A stretch of 64,000 bases of DNA from Styela clava (Eukaryota > Chordata > Ascidiacea > Stolidobranchia > Styelidae): the NCBI RefSeq assembly GCF_964204865.1, contig NC_135252.1:496001-560000 (forward strand), read 5' to 3'. The notes under the pieces were generated by a model. It was not told where the DNA came from, ran no database searches, and worked only from the letters and a program-made list of their open reading frames with translations. This document shows, piece by piece, positions 10,011-24,365 of this stretch. The position numbers and the translations under genes are program-made. Position 1 is the first letter of the stretch. Each line of letters starts with the position of its first letter.

Positions 10011-11226
10011 ATTTGTTGCAGAGCTTTGCTCAACATTATCATCCGTTCTGGACAATCTCAATAGGGCGCTGGGTCATATTGTATCTCTAATTCTGTAAAA
10101 CCGTGTACAAACGCTTTTATCCGCAATTTAATGAAGTGTGATAAACAAATGGCTGTGGGCGGTGGGTTTCGATTGCAGCTTGCAGAATAGCAAAGGTAGG
10201 CTCTCAGATGCTAAAAATGACTTCTATGAATGGACATTTTTCTGAAAAATTGCTCGAGCTCACCAACGCTTATTTGAATTCACTAAGCGAAAAATATGAG
10301 AAATTGCATTAGCCTGTATCGAGTGTATTTATTGTTTTTTTTACAGAAAAACCAGAAACTAATCTTATACGTAAACCTCATATCAACAAAATTGTTGTCA
10401 TTGCAGCAGCATACTACATTAATGCAATTTATCTGATTGGAATGAGTAAATTACTTTTAATTACGTAACAATAATTAACTAATTGCAGCATAAGATTTGT
10501 TTATTCTATTTGTTTACGTCTGTGTTTACTTCTGAGCATGGGTGAAATCGGTTTGCTTTACATGTAGTTGTTATATCATTTAACATAGCTGTATGAAAAA
10601 TAATGTTCAATATTAATATTGTAATGAAACTTAAATGAGGAAAGATTTGATGTAATTAGTTTTCAAAAATGATTTCAATTACTATATTTTAGACATAAAT
10701 TTAGATTAGTTCACGAAATGCAAGATGACATCTATATATATGTGAAAACCATCATTTCAAAAAGGAATCATATCCACTATCAGATTTAATATGACGAAGT
10801 TACAACTCACCAAACAGCAAGTTTCTTTTATAGATAGCAAAAAGGGAGAATGTGTTATAATAGAGGTTATAGCATGGTTTATTTGACAATGATGTATGAG
10901 GTAAAGTGACACAAATATATTAACAAGTCTCAACACAGACGTAACATTATTATTCATTTACAGGTGTCTTTTTATATTAATTTTATCATTGCAACAAAAG
11001 TCTACATCAGTAAACAAGTCGGAGGTTGGTTTGGTCACTGGGACTAAACCCAGTCATCATTTCGGCCCTGGGTCATGATATATGGCCTAGGTTTAAGGTG
11101 GTTTTGAAAAAGTTTGGGATGGATTCTTAAAGAAATTTGATTATCGATCTGTATTCAACCGCATTAGAGTCTCCACCTTCCTGATTTATTTTTATTTCAG
11201 ATTTCTGGATCGTTAATTTATGACTA

Positions 11227-11366
11227 CAGACCTTTTGGGTGTGCGACTATGGCGGTCTCCGGTAATTAGGAACTCCATGCGCGCTTCCCGTCGCGTCTGG
11301 AGGGAAGGAAGGCCTGGTGTGGACTTTCTAACCGTTGTTGTGTTTGCGTATATGTTTCATAATTAA
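11227..11366 (+). pseudogene. Truncated RLE endonuclease remnant, copy 2
   Basis: Only the last part survives, from ACCTTTTGGGTGTGCG onward. The conserved VLDVVCPF core is removed by the copy 2 deletion whose seam is at 11221-11230. Confidence 0.42.
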
Positions 11367-11637
11367 ACCTCATCAAAAGTTTGCATGTTCCTCTATAATT
11401 TAACTACTAAAGTTAATCAAGTCTTTTATAAACGTTGTTACACCGATTTTCAGTTCTTCCGAAGTGTTTACTTTTAGTCCATCACAAATGAAATATTGTA
11501 ACAGGATTTAACACTTACTGCATAGATTCATTATTCCTCGATGTACAACGTGACCTTATTATATTTCATCAATTGCTCGGATGGCGAAAATTCTATTAGA
11601 GTACTGAATGGGCACTGTAATTTTATTGCGTATGCCA

Positions 11638-11811
11638 TTGGGTGTCCATAAAGTACTTTTTTTAATTGAAAAGGGAATTTATCGATGCCATATTTTGTTT
11701 TGGCTCTCTCAGATGTATTAAATGAAGTAAAAATACATAAATAATTACTGATTCAATACAAAAAAAAAACTGGTTAGGTAATTTTGTGAAGGACTTTATG
11801 CACACCATGTA
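11638..11811. mobile_element. Mariner-like MITE, copy 2
   Basis: Left TA border mutated (CCATTGGG for CCATAGGG). Slightly longer A and T runs inside. Confidence 0.52.
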
Positions 11812-12120
11812 TATATAAAAGCAAACTAAATATGGCAAAATGATCTTCAAGTTGTAGCAATTTCCATAATAGTGGAACACCCAACAGTTATTCAATTATA
11901 TTTAGACAATATGCATATAATGATATAAAATTCTGATTTAAATGTTAACTTGCAAACCCTTGAGCTGTATTGTCGGAACCCTGGTTGAAAACCATTGCTA
12001 TACAGCATATTGTCTCATTTTTGTAGATTTGATAAGAGGACGTCTTATCGGGAAATTTCAGCAAATTCTTGGCTGTGTAGGTATTTTACATACTTCTGTG
12101 GGTATCATTCTTTACGGTTA

Positions 12121-12311
12121 CCGTACATTTGAACCCACTTACATTTGAACCCATGTGTATATCCGCGGGTTCAATCTACATACATGGGCTAAAACCCATG
12201 GGTTAGGGTTAGTATGGGTTCAAATATCCGCAAAACGGAAAAAAATTTCATAGGTGCAATATGCAGGTGCAATTGTCGTAGGTTCAAATGTACGTGGGTT
12301 CAAATTTACGG
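12121..12311. mobile_element. Fold-back element, copy 2
   Basis: Both ends read CCGTA…GAACCCAC when the right end is complemented, so this copy has better paired ends than copy 1. Centre AACCCATGGGTTAGGGTTAG. Confidence 0.5.
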
Positions 12312-15300
12312 AAACCCTTCTTCACTTGTTTCTGCCACGGCTTAGATGGTGGCACCGTTCCCATCAGGATGTGGGGCATGATGCAGTCAAGTGTATGTAT
12401 AATAAGATGCAAGTAGTACTGCTCATGTTTGTGTTAGTCAGATTGATGGAGTAGGTAAACTGAAACCATTCGGGTATTAGGTGTACCGCCAGTAACATCA
12501 ATTACTTCAACAATCGTCACGCTCATAATTACCTCACAAGTTCACATTGATAATAAGTAAATAAAAATAACGTTTACTTGTAAATATATCATGGCCAGTT
12601 ACACGTCTCATTGCGGAAGGTTTTTAACACAGCAATAGAAGGTCCATGTGCGCCGTAATTTAAGTTAATGTGGCGATAGTTCGCAGGCGTAAATTAATGC
12701 GGCCCGCACGTTACCGGAAATGTGTTTATTTTTCCCGCAAGTACATAAAGTTTGCCGACCACTGGCTTAGTACGATTAGTCACACCGCCGTACCTGTTAA
12801 TCTACTGGAAAAGAAAAATAAGAACACCATGAAGAAAGAAAATGCACTGCACATAGAAAACAATATAAATACAAAATACGATAAAGTAACTGGACATGGA
12901 CTGGTAACCAAGGAAGAGGCTATGATTGTCGTATGATCAAGCAGTCTTATAGTTTTCCCTTCCCCCAGGATAAATATGTAAGATCTTACCTTATCTCATA
13001 ACCGACATGGAATGGTACCAAGGCGAGCACATGTAGTGCGCCATATGAATAAGCTATCTTATGGGCTTTCCATTCCCCCGGGATACATTCAGGTTTGCAA
13101 AATGTACGTAAATATCACTATATAGAGTTTGAAGTTTTTAGTGACCAATCAAAACACAATATGAAGCATATGATTGCCACCAGCCATATTCCCTTCGATA
13201 ATAAACATAGCACAAGCATGATATGAAGTTTCCATTTGACATATTATATTATCCACTTTTAATTTATTGTGTGTTGTGTCTCGCACATGACATGCATTTA
13301 TTATTGCTTTATATTCTTTTCAAATCCCACCAATGTTGCAATGGTGCCTGGCATGTTCAGTAATGTTTAATTACATTTCATTTTACTGTCGAGTTCCAAG
13401 GTACACGAAGCCCTAAAAGAGGTAGCTCAGTCTCAGTCTTGTTGTAGTTCTGAACAATTACGGTGAGACCCAAACTTCAATATTTCCGAATTATTAAAAT
13501 GTTCGAATATTGATAAATTTTGATATATTGATCAAATTTGTTGATACAGGGGTGTCACTGCGGACGCTTGAACACGAATTGGACATTTGATTCCTTCGGT
13601 CGCTTAAGAAATTTGCAGTTACTAATCTAGTAGCATCAGAAAATGTCATATACGTACATAAGTAGCACCCAATCAATAGTTGCCCATTCATGGTTACAGT
13701 TTTTGTTTTTATTTTCAAGAATGCGATTGAAGTCTGAGGTCAAAATTTTATATTCATTGCACAGGTGCAACTAGCTATTCAACTAGTACCATTTCCTTAA
13801 CTCATATACGGAGGCCTCAAAATTATTTCAGGTCAGCACAAGTATCTGCAGGCTCTGATTTTATGAAAATTGGGGTCGCGAAAAAAAAGTCTGGGAACCA
13901 CTTGAACTAATATATATGGCATCTATGTGGGCGCAAGCGACATTTGTCATGAGTTAGAACAATTGCAGTCAAAGCATGTTCCAAAAATGTATCTTGGGGA
14001 TGGCAGCGTCCCACTTCGAGGCAAATTCGATTCCGATTTATATTTACAAATTGTTGAAATTCAAACATGGCATGTTGGCTGAAGTGATTGACAACTAGTT
14101 CGTGAATTTATGTGTAGCCCATGGATACAGCGCTCGCGTGGTGGGTAGTGTAGCTGTTTTCTCAATACGTCCAGTTCTATTATCAACTCGTTGAAAAAAT
14201 TGCTGGGTCGATTCTTTGGATCATCCCGTTTATTGACAGAAGGGGGATTTCTTTGATTTGTTTAAAATAACGCCACGGCTGAAATCCCCTCCTTACAATA
14301 AAAGAATCAGCGAATCTGGTTTGTCAAAAATGGACGGGTATTTTCCGGACGAATTCCACCAAACTATATTTTATGTGATTTTTCTAAAGCAGCGTAATCA
14401 AACAGAATGGAAAATGATTCAAATGAACATGACCCTCGTTAAATTGCATTTGCATTTCTTTTTTATATATTATCTATATATATATTTAGCTCAATATCAG
14501 ATGGCAATAGCTAATAAAAATATTCCAATCAAATAGAGCTATTGTTATTGAAAAGAGTACGGAGTATATATACTTAAGAACTACTAATCTGAAATGACAT
14601 TTAATCAGCATCAATCTTCTGTTAAAAACTACAATCTTCTCAGTTAAAATTATTTGAAATGCACAGAATGCAAGGCATAGCTATTTCCAAAGATTGACCT
14701 AGTAACTTGGTTCACAGGTTCATATAGAGGCTTTTCGGTCCCGTGAAAAAGTGTGCACGGACTATAGTTATGTCGTGCGTTTCCTCGACACTATGTATGT
14801 CATTTTAAACAGTCATAAAAGCTTATTCAAGCAGTATATGAAGGTTGAGCTTTGCATGAAAAACTAAAGTCGAATCTGCATTACTTCTCGCTTCATTCGA
14901 AGTGGGATATCTTTGTAACACCTAGATGCCCCAAATAAAATGGAATCCGCATATTCGTGAAAGAGTATACGCTACAATGTTTTGTTTGCCGGGGGTGTGC
15001 TACATAGTATTAAAATTCAGACGTATTTTGCTCTCTATTGCTTGGAGTTTCTAAATATTTAATCCGCATTAGTATTGAACATTGGCACACAGTTTTTGAT
15101 CAGTCACTAAAGTAAAATATCTGTCGTGCAAAAAGTGACTCTGTTTTCGAACTGCTTCATCTATTATAGCAGAGGCTTGTTTCTCTCCTATGGTATATCA
15201 TGCACCAGTGGAAGATAAAATTCTGGAAAATAAAGCACAGGGAGACCTGCTAGGTAGCACACATCAGCTATTTAGAAAGTTTACATTCAAATCCAAGATT

Positions 15301-15894
15301 CCGTGTTATTATTTGTACATTGCTTGAATATAATCAAATATTCACAGTATCTGGTTTGTACGATGCGATGCCTTAGGCTAGTGGTTAGCCGCGCCCTTTT
15401 TTTAGCGTGTTCCAAAATTTTATCTAACCTTCTATAGCTAACAATAAAACAGATGATTGAGGCGAAAATATGTTTTATCCAAAACACCTTGAAAATTCAT
15501 GGGTGGAATTGCAATCTCTAAACAATAAATAAATGTAGATATCCAAAATAAGACGGGCAAGATCAAATCTAACAAATATTTCTACTTTTAATTAGCTTCA
15601 TGCACTCTCCAAAAAATTTCGGTAAATAAAAGCGTTAATTTTCAGTTGTAGTCAATTTCATATTCTTTCAGAAAATACATCGATATCAGTTTTATAAAAC
15701 CGGTTCCATTCAGAAATATGCCTTCACATTTTAAAAACTACCTGATATACTAATAGTTTTGTGAGACTTCAAAATTCGAAGGGCGCTGGGATTTACATAT
15801 TTCAGAGAGAAAAAAGACACTGAAACGGCTTAATCATGTGACAAAACACGGCATATCGCCTGGTTGTCAGTCCATGTTTGGTATAGGATTAGTT

Positions 15895-16112
15895 GGCCAG
15901 TTATCAGTTTTCAGATGTATAGTCTTGATGGTGGAGAAAGCCGTAACGACCAGCGCTTACATGAAACACCTTATGGCGACAGGGAGTCCTGCAACACTCT
16001 CGCATATAAGCATTCCCGCATGGGATTCGAACCTACGCAGGTTAATTAGAGGTTCCGTGACGAGCGTATTCTGAGTGTTCAGCATGATGCACCACAACAC
16101 CGAGCCAAGAAT
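15895..16112 (-). repeat. SINE-like element, copy 3
   Basis: Same as copy 1 except for one change in the body (GTATAGTCTTG for GTATGGTCTTG near 15919). Confidence 0.48.
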
Positions 16113-17510
16113 ATTTTTTGCAGAGCTTTGCTGAACATTATCATCCGTTCTGGACAATCTCAATAAGGCGCTAGGTCATATTGTATCTCTAATTCTGTAA
16201 AACCGTGTACAAACGCTTTTATCCGCAATTTAATGAAGTGTGATAAACAAATGGCTTGACATGTCGACGTTTTTGAGGCATCATATCATATTTCCAAAAT
16301 TGCAATTTGTCCTTAGTCCTCCACATTCTCAACCATCATTTTCTTTAACTTTGCACAAAATTAGATTTCCCATTTATGAAGTCCAATTTCGCTCTTTCCA
16401 CCAGCGACCAAAATGCGGTGGGTTTCGATTGCAGCTTGCAGAATAGCATAGGTAGGCTCTCAGATGCAAAAAATGACTTCTATGAATGGACATTTTTCTG
16501 AAAAATTGCTCGAGCTCACCAACGCTTATTTGAATTCACTAAGCGAAAAATATGAGAAATTGCATTAGCCTGTATCGACTGTATTTTTTGTTTTTTTTTT
16601 ACAGAAAAACCAGAAACTAATCTTATACGTAAACCTCATATCAACAAAATTATTGTCATTGCAGCAGCATACTACATTAATGCAATTTATCTGATTGAAA
16701 TGAGTAAATTACGTTTAGCATGGTTTATTTAACAATGATGTATGAGGTTAAGTGACACAAATATATTAACAAGTCTTAACACAGACGTAACATTATTATT
16801 CATTTACAGGTGTCTTTTTATATTAATTTTATCATTGCAACAAAAGTCTACATCAGTAAACAAGTCGGAGGTTGGTTTGGTCACTGGGACTAAACCCAGT
16901 CATCATTTCGGCCCTTGGTCATGATATATAGCCTAGGTTTAAAGTGGTTTTGAAAAAGTTTGGGATGGATTCTTAAAGAAATTTGATTATCGATCTGTAT
17001 TCAACCGCATTAGAGTCACCACCATCCTGATTTATTTTTATTTCAGATTCCTGGATCGGTAATTTATGACTACAAAACATTTTTCGCAAACGGCATCGTA
17101 TGCGGGAAGAGACTAAATTGCAAATCTACTTCTCGTATATCACCAAAAACATTTTGCACCCCCGAAAAACGCCCCGAGAAATGAACTAATCAATTGTTAT
17201 GTTACGTCTTCAACAATGTTAGAGCAACTTTGACAACAATTGCATAACGATATTCAGAAACGCGAGTCACAAAAGAGCGCAGACAGCCGTAAAAAAAATT
17301 GTGAGGCTTTTTTGTTTCGTTCTCGTACAAGATATCGTTTCAATTTGTAAAGGAGCATAATTGCCAGGTCGAATTTCAACAAGATTTGTCGTCGTAGAAA
17401 ATCCAAATCGTTGACCCGATAATAAAAATTTTGATCATTTTTATAGCAAATTCTATTTTTCAATTTCATCAACTCGCCGCCGATAGTAGTCTGATTTATT
17501 TTAAAGGAAG

Positions 17511-17839
17511 TCTATACGGGTCGTAGTACTTGATGTGGTGTGCCCATTCGACAACGGTGAGGCTGCCATAGAGGATGCGGCCCGTGGGAAGCATTCAAAG
17601 TATGAAGAGTTATTTCACTCCATTTCTCTTGCCACTGACAAGATGGTGGAGTTTCCCGCATTTGTGGTTGGTTCCCTTGGCGATTATGCCGTGTGGAACC
17701 AGACCTTTTGGGTGTGCGACTATGGCGGTCTCCGGTAATTAGGAACTCCATGCGCGCTTCCCGTCGCGCCTGGAGGGAAGGAAGACCTGGTGTGGACTTT
17801 CCAACCGTTGTTGTGTTTGCGTATATGTTTCATAATTAA
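17511..17839 (+). pseudogene. RLE endonuclease remnant, copy 3 first subunit
   Basis: Matches the copy 1 first-subunit version including AARGK and GSLGDYAVW, as expected from the higher-order duplication. Confidence 0.48.
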
Positions 17840-19278
17840 ACCTCATCAAAAGTTTGCATGTTCCTCTATAATTTATCTACTAAAGTTAATCAAGTCTTTT
17901 ATAAACGTTGTTACACCGATTTTCAGTTCTTCCGAAGTGTTTACTTTTAGTCCATCGCAAATGAAATAATGTAACAGGATTTAACACTTACTGCATAGAT
18001 TCATTTTTCCTCGATGTACAACGTGACCTTATTATATTTCATCAATTGCTCGGATGGCGAAAATTCTATTAGAGTATTCTACTGAATGGGCACGGTAATT
18101 TTATTGCGGGTTTCGATTGCAGCTTGCAGAATAGCATAGGTAGGCTCTCAAATGCTAAAAATGACTTCTATGAATGGACATTTTTCTGAAAAATTGCTCG
18201 AGCTCACCAACGCTTATTTGAATTCACTAAGCGAAAAATATGAGAAATTGCATTAGCCTGTATCGACTGTATTTTCCTGTTTTCTTTACAGAAAAAACAG
18301 AAATTAATCTTATACGTAAACCTCATATCAACAAAATTGTTGTCATTACAGCAGCATACTACATTAATGCAATTTATCTGATTGGAATGAGTAAATTAAC
18401 TAATTGCAGCACAAGATTTGTTTATTCTTTTTGTTTACGTCTGTGTTTACTTCTGAGCATGGGTGAAATCGGTTTGCTTTACATGTAGTTGTTGTATCAT
18501 TTAACATAGCTGTATGAAAAATAATGTTCAATAATTAACAAGTCGTAACACAGACGTAACATTATTATTCATTTACAGGTGTCTTTTTATATTATTTTTA
18601 TCATTGCAACAAAAGTCTACATCAGTAAACAAGTCGGAGGTTGTTTGGTCACTGGGACTAAACCCAGTCATCATTTCGGCCCTGGGTCATGATATATGGC
18701 CTAGGTTTAAGGTGGTTTTGAAAAAGTTTGGGATGGATTCTTAAAGAAATTTGATTATCGATCTGTATTCAACCGCATTAGAGTCACCACCATCCTGATT
18801 TATTTTTATTTCAGATTTCTGGATCGTTAATTTATGACTACAAAACATTTTTCGCAAACGGCATCGTATGCGGGAAGAGACTAAATTGCAAATCTACTTC
18901 TCGTATATCCTCAAAAACATTTTGCACCCCGGAAAAACGCCCCGAGAAATGAACTAATCAATTGTTATGTTACGTCTTCAACAATGTTAGAGCAACTTTG
19001 ACAACAATGGCATGACGATATTCAGAAACGCGAGTCACAAAAGAGCGCAGACAGCCGTAAAAAAAATTGGGAGGCTTTTTTGTTTCGTTCTCGTACAAGA
19101 TATCGTTTCAATTTGTAATTGAGCATAATTGCCAGGTCGAATTTCAACAAGATTTGTCGTCGTAGAAAATCCAAATCGTTGACCCGATAATAACAATTTT
19201 GATCATTTTTATTGCAAATTCTATTCTTCAATTTCATCAACTCGCCGCCGATAGTAGTCCGATTTATTTTAAAGGAAG

Positions 19279-19607
19279 TCTATAGGGGTCGTAGTACTTG
19301 ATGTGGTGTGCCCATTCGACAACGGTGAGGCTGCTATAGAGGTTGCGGCCCGTCGAAAGCATTCAAAGTATGAAGAGTTATTTCACTCCATTTCTCTTGC
19401 CACTGACAAGATGGTGGAGTTTCCCGCATTTGTGGTTGGTTCCCTTAGCAATTACGCCGTGTGGAACCAGACCTTTTGGGTGTGCGACTATGGCGGTCTC
19501 CGGTAATTAGGAACTCCATGTGCGCTTCCCGTCGCGTCTGGAGGGAAGGAAGGCCTGGTGTGGACTTTCTAACCGTTGTTGTGTTTGCGTATATGTTTCA
19601 TAATTAA
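19279..19607 (+). pseudogene. RLE endonuclease remnant, copy 3 second subunit
   Basis: Like the copy 1 second-subunit version (GSLSNYAVW) with one new change, IEVAARRK for IEDAARRK. Confidence 0.48.
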
Positions 19608-19883
19608 ACCTCATCAAAAGTTTGCATGTTCCTCTATAATTTAACTACTAAAGTTAATCAAGTATTTTATAAACGTTGTTACACCGATTTTCAGTTCTTC
19701 CGAAGTGTTTACTTTTAGTCCATCACAAATGAAATTTTGTAACAGGATTTAACACTTACTGCATAGATTCATTATTCCTCGATGTACAACGTGACCTTAT
19801 TATATTTCATCAATTGCTCGGATGGCGAAAATTCTATTAGAGTATTCTACTGAATGGGCACTGTAATTTTATTGCGTTTGCCA

Positions 19884-20054
19884 TAGGGTGTCCATAAAGT
19901 ACTTTTTTAATTGAAAAGGGAATTTATCGATGCCATATTTTGTTTTGGCTCTCTCAGATGTATTAAATGAAGTAAAAATACATAAATAATTACTGATTCA
20001 ATACAAAAAAAACTGGTTAGGTAATTTTGTGAAGGACTTTATGCACACCATGTA
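19884..20054. mobile_element. Mariner-like MITE, copy 3
   Basis: Same as copy 1. The flanking sequence reads GCGTTTGCCATAGGG instead of GCGTATGCCATAGGG. Confidence 0.53.
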
Positions 20055-20363
20055 TATATAAAAGCAAACTAAATATGGCAAAATGATCTTCAAGTTGTAG
20101 CAATTTCCATATTAGTGTAACACCCAATAGTTATTCAACTATATTTAGACAATATGCATATAATGATATAAAATTCTGATTTAAATGTTAACTTGCAAAC
20201 CCTTGAGCTGTATTGTCGGAACCCTGGTTGAAAACCATCGCAATACAGCATATTGTCTCATTTTTGTAGATTTGGTAAGAGGACGTCTTATCGGGAAATT
20301 TTAGCAAATTCTTGCTTCCGTAGGTATTTTACATACTTCTGTGGGTATCATTCTTTACGGTGA

Positions 20364-20553
20364 CCGTACATTTGAATCCACTTACATTTGAACCCATGTG
20401 TATATCCGCGGGTTCAATATACATTCATGGGCTAAAACCCATTGGTTAGGGTTAGTATGGGTCAAATATCCGCAAAACGGAAAAAAATTTCATAGGTGCA
20501 ATATGCAGGTGCAATTGTCGTGGGTTCAAATGTACGTGGGTTCAAATTTATGG
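20364..20553. mobile_element. Fold-back element, copy 3
   Basis: Same as copy 1, including the ATTTGAATCC and ATTTATGG end variants. Confidence 0.48.
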
Positions 20554-23500
20554 AATCCCTTCTTCACTTGTTTCTGCCACGGCTTAGATGGTGGCACCGT
20601 TCCCATCAGGATGTGGGGCATGATGCAGTCAAGTGTATGTATAATAAGATGCAAGTAGTACTGCTCATGTTTGTGTTAGTCAGATTGATGGAGTGGGTAA
20701 ACTGAAACCATTCGGTTATTACATGTACCGCCAATAACACCAATTACTTCAACAATCATCACGCTCATAATTACCTCACAAGTTCACATTGATTATAAGT
20801 AAATAAAAATAACGTTTACTTGAAAATATATCATGGCCAGTTACACGTCTCATTGCGGAAGGTTTTTAAAACAGCAATAAAAGGTCCATGTGCGCCGTAA
20901 TTTAAGTTAATGTGGCGATAGTTCGCAGGCGTAAATTAATGCGGCCCGCACGTTACCGGAAATGTGTTTATTTTTCCCGCAAGTACATAAAGTTTGCCGA
21001 CCACTGGCTTAGTACGATTAGTCACAACGCCGCACCTGTAAATCTACTGGAAATGAAAAATAAGAACACCATAAAAAAAGAAAATGCACTGCACATAGAA
21101 AACAATATAAATACAAAATACGATAAAGTAACTGGACATGGACTGGTAACCAAGCAAGAGGCTATGATTGTCGTATGATCAAGCAGTCTTATAGTTTTCC
21201 CTTCCCCCAGGATAAATATGTAAGATCTTACCTTATCTCATACCCGACATGGAATGGTAACAAGGCGAGCACATGTAGTGCGCCATATGAATAAGCTATC
21301 TTATGGGCTTTCCATTCCCCCGGGATACATTCAGGTTTGTTGCAAAATGTACGTAAATATCACTATGTAAAGTTTGAAGTTTTTAGTGACCAATCAAAAC
21401 ACAATATGAAGCCTATGATTGCCACCAGCCATATTCCCTTCGATAATAAACATAGCACAAGCATGATATGAAGTTTCCATTTGACATAATATATTATCCA
21501 CTTTTGATTCATTGTGTGTTGTGTCTTGCACGTGACATGCATTTATTAATGCTTTATATTCTTTTCAAATCCCACCAATGTTGCAATGGTGCATGGCATG
21601 TTTAGTAATGTTTAATTACATTTCATTTTACTGTCGAGTTCCAAGGTACATGAAGCCCTAAAAGAGGTAGCTCAGTCTCAGTCTTGTTGTAGTTCTGAAC
21701 AATTACGGTGAGACCCAAACTTCAATATTTCCGAATTATAAAAATGTTCGAATATTGATAAATTTTGATATATTGATCAAATTTGGTGATACAGGAGTGT
21801 CACTGCGGACGCTTGAACACGAATTGGACATTTGATTCCTTCGGTCGCTTAAGAAATTTGCAGTTACTAATCTAGTAGCATCAGAAAATGTCATATACGT
21901 ACATAAGTAGCACCCAATCAATAGTTGCCCATTCATGGTTACAGTTTTTGTTTTTATTTTCAAGAATGCGATTGAAGTCTGAAGTCAAAATTTTATATTC
22001 ATTGCACAGGTGCAACTAGCAATTCAACTAGTACCATTTCCTTAACTCATATACGGAGGCCTCAGAATTATTTCAGGTCAGCACGAGTATCTGCAGGCTC
22101 TGATTTTATAAAAATTGGGGTCGCGAAAAAAAAGTTTGGGAACCACTTGAACTAATATATATGGCATCTATGTGGGCGCAAGCGACATTTGTCATGAGTT
22201 AGAACAATTGCAGTCAAGGCATGTTCCAAAAATGTATCTTGGGGATGGCAGCGTCCCACTTCGAGGCAAATTCGATTCCGATTTATATTTACAAAATGTT
22301 GAAATTCAAACATGGCATGTTGGCTGAAGTGGTTGACAACTAGTTCGTGAATTTATGTGTAGCCCATGGATACAGCGCTCGCGTGGTGGGTAGTGTAGCT
22401 GTTTTCTCAATATGTCCAGTTCTATTATCAACTCGTTGAAAAAATTGCTGGGTCGATTCTTTGGATCATCCCGTTTATTGACAGAAGGGGGATTTTTTTG
22501 ATTTGTTTGAAATAACGCCACGGCTGAAATCCCCTCCTTACAATAAAAGAATCAGCGAATCTAAGATCAGCGACTTAAAAATGGACGGGTATTTTCCGGA
22601 CGAATTCCACCAAACTATATTTTATGTGATTTTTCTAAAGCAGCGTAATCAAACAGAATGGAAAATGATTCAAATGAACATGACCCTCGTTAAATTGCAT
22701 TTGCATTTCTTTTTTATATATTATCTATATATATATTTAGCTCAATATCAGATGGCAATAGCTAATAAAAATATTCCAATCAAATAGAGCTATTGTTATT
22801 GAAAAGAGTACGGAGTATATATACTTAAGAACTACTAATCTGAAATGAGATTTAATCAGCATCAATCTTCTGTTAAAAACTACAATCTTCTCAGTTAAAA
22901 TTATTTGAAATGCACAGAATGCAAGGCATAGCTATTTCCAAAGATTGACCTAGTAACTTGGTTCACAGGTTCATATAGAGGCTTTTCGGTCCCGTGAAAA
23001 AGTGTGCAGCGACTATAGTTATGTCGTGCGTTTCCTCGACACTATGTATGTCATTTTAAACAGTCATAAAAGCTTATTCAAGCAGTATATGAAGGTTGAG
23101 CTTTGCATGAAAAACTAAAGTCGAATCTGCATTACTTCTCGCTTCATTCGAAGTGGGATATCTTTGTAACACCTAGATGCCCCAAATAAAATGGAATCCA
23201 CATATTCGTGAAAGAGTATACGCTACAATGTTTTGTTTGCCGGGGGTGTGCTACATAGTATTAAAATTCAGTCGTATTTTGCTCTCTATAGCTTGGAGTT
23301 TCTAAATATTTAATCCGCATTAGTATTGAACATTGGCACACAGTTTTTGATCATTCACTAAAGTGAAATATCTGTCGTGCAAAAAGTGACTCTGTTTTCG
23401 AACTGCTTCATCTATTATAGCAGAGGCTTGTTTCTCTCCTATGGTATATCATGCACCAGTTGAAGATAAAATTCTGGAAAATAAAGCACAGGGAAACCTG

Positions 23501-24147
23501 CTAGGTAGCACACATCAGCTATTTAGAAAGTTTACATTCAAATCCAAGATTCCGTGTTATTATTTGTACATTGCTTGAATATAATCAAATATTCACAGTA
23601 TCTGGTTTGTACGATATGATGCCTTAGGCTAGTGGTTAACCGCGCCCTTTTTTTAGCGTGTTCCAAAATTTTATCTAACCTTCTATAGCTAACAATAAAA
23701 CAGATGATTGAGGCGAAAATATGTTTTATCCAAAACACCTTGAAAATACATGGGTGGAATTGCAATCTCTAAACAATAAATAAATGTAGATATCCAAAAT
23801 AAGACAGGCAAGAACAAATCTAACAAATATTTCTACTTTTAATTAGCTTCATGCACTCTCCAAAAATTTTCGGTAAATAAAAGCGTTAATTTTCAGTTGT
23901 AGTCAATTTCATATTCTTTCAGAAAATACCTCGATATCAGTTTTATAAAACCGGTTTCATTCAGAAATATGCCTTCACATTTTAAAAACTACCTGATATA
24001 GATTAATAGTTTTGTGAGACTTCAAAATTCGAAGGGCGCTGGGATTTACATATTTCAGAGAGAAAAAAGATACTGAAACGGCTTAATCATGTGACAAAAC
24101 ACGGCATATCGCCTGGTTGTCAGTCCATGTTTGGTATAGGATTAGTA

Positions 24148-24365
24148 AGCCAGTTATCAGTTTTCAAATGTATGGTCTTGATGGTGGAGAAAGCCGTAAC
24201 GACCAGCGCTTACATGAAACACCTTATGGCGACAGGGAGTCCTGCAACACTCTCGCATATAATCATTCCCGCATGAGATTCGAACCTACGCAGGTTAATT
24301 AAAGGTTCTGTGACGAGCGTATTCTGAGTGTTCAGCATGATGCACCACAACACCGAGCCAAGAAT
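24148..24365 (-). repeat. SINE-like element, copy 4
   Basis: GCATGAGATTCG replaces GCATGGGATTCG just beside box B (24273-24284). The inner end reads AAGCCAGTTATCAG instead of TGGCCAGTTATCAG. Confidence 0.46.

Larger units (their letters stand above)
8256..14357. repeat. Composite tandem repeat, copy 2 (6.10 kb, two deletions)
   Basis: Follows copy 1 head to tail. It has a single subunit, starting at 10165. Two deletions are seen relative to other copies: near 10150-10160, where the linker between the SINE-like piece and the subunit is lost (about 165 bp), and near 11221-11230, where the middle of the subunit and most of the endonuclease remnant are lost (about 0.6 kb). It keeps the 10450-10890 segment that is missing from the first subunit of copy 1. 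Stretches 8256-9790 and 12770-14357 are AT-rich spacer without genes. Confidence 0.9.
16421..19876. repeat. Doubled subunit in copy 3 (16421-18108 and 18109-19876)
   Basis: Same seam and same two private deletions as in copy 1, so the doubling happened before the 14.36-kb higher-order duplication. Small differences are an extra TTGTTTACG at 18429-18437 compared with 4075, and GGTTGCGG for GGATGCGG at 19341. Confidence 0.87.
14358..22608. repeat. Composite tandem repeat, copy 3 (8.25 kb)
   Basis: Near duplicate of copy 1 at an offset of 14358 bp, sharing the doubled subunit (16421-18108 / 18109-19876), the same two internal deletions in those subunits and the same diagnostic substitutions (for example GTGCACGG near 14755, where copies 2, 4, 7 and 8 read GTGCAGCG). 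With copy 4 it makes the second higher-order unit. Spacers 14358-15894 and 21010-22110 contain no recognisable gene. Confidence 0.9.
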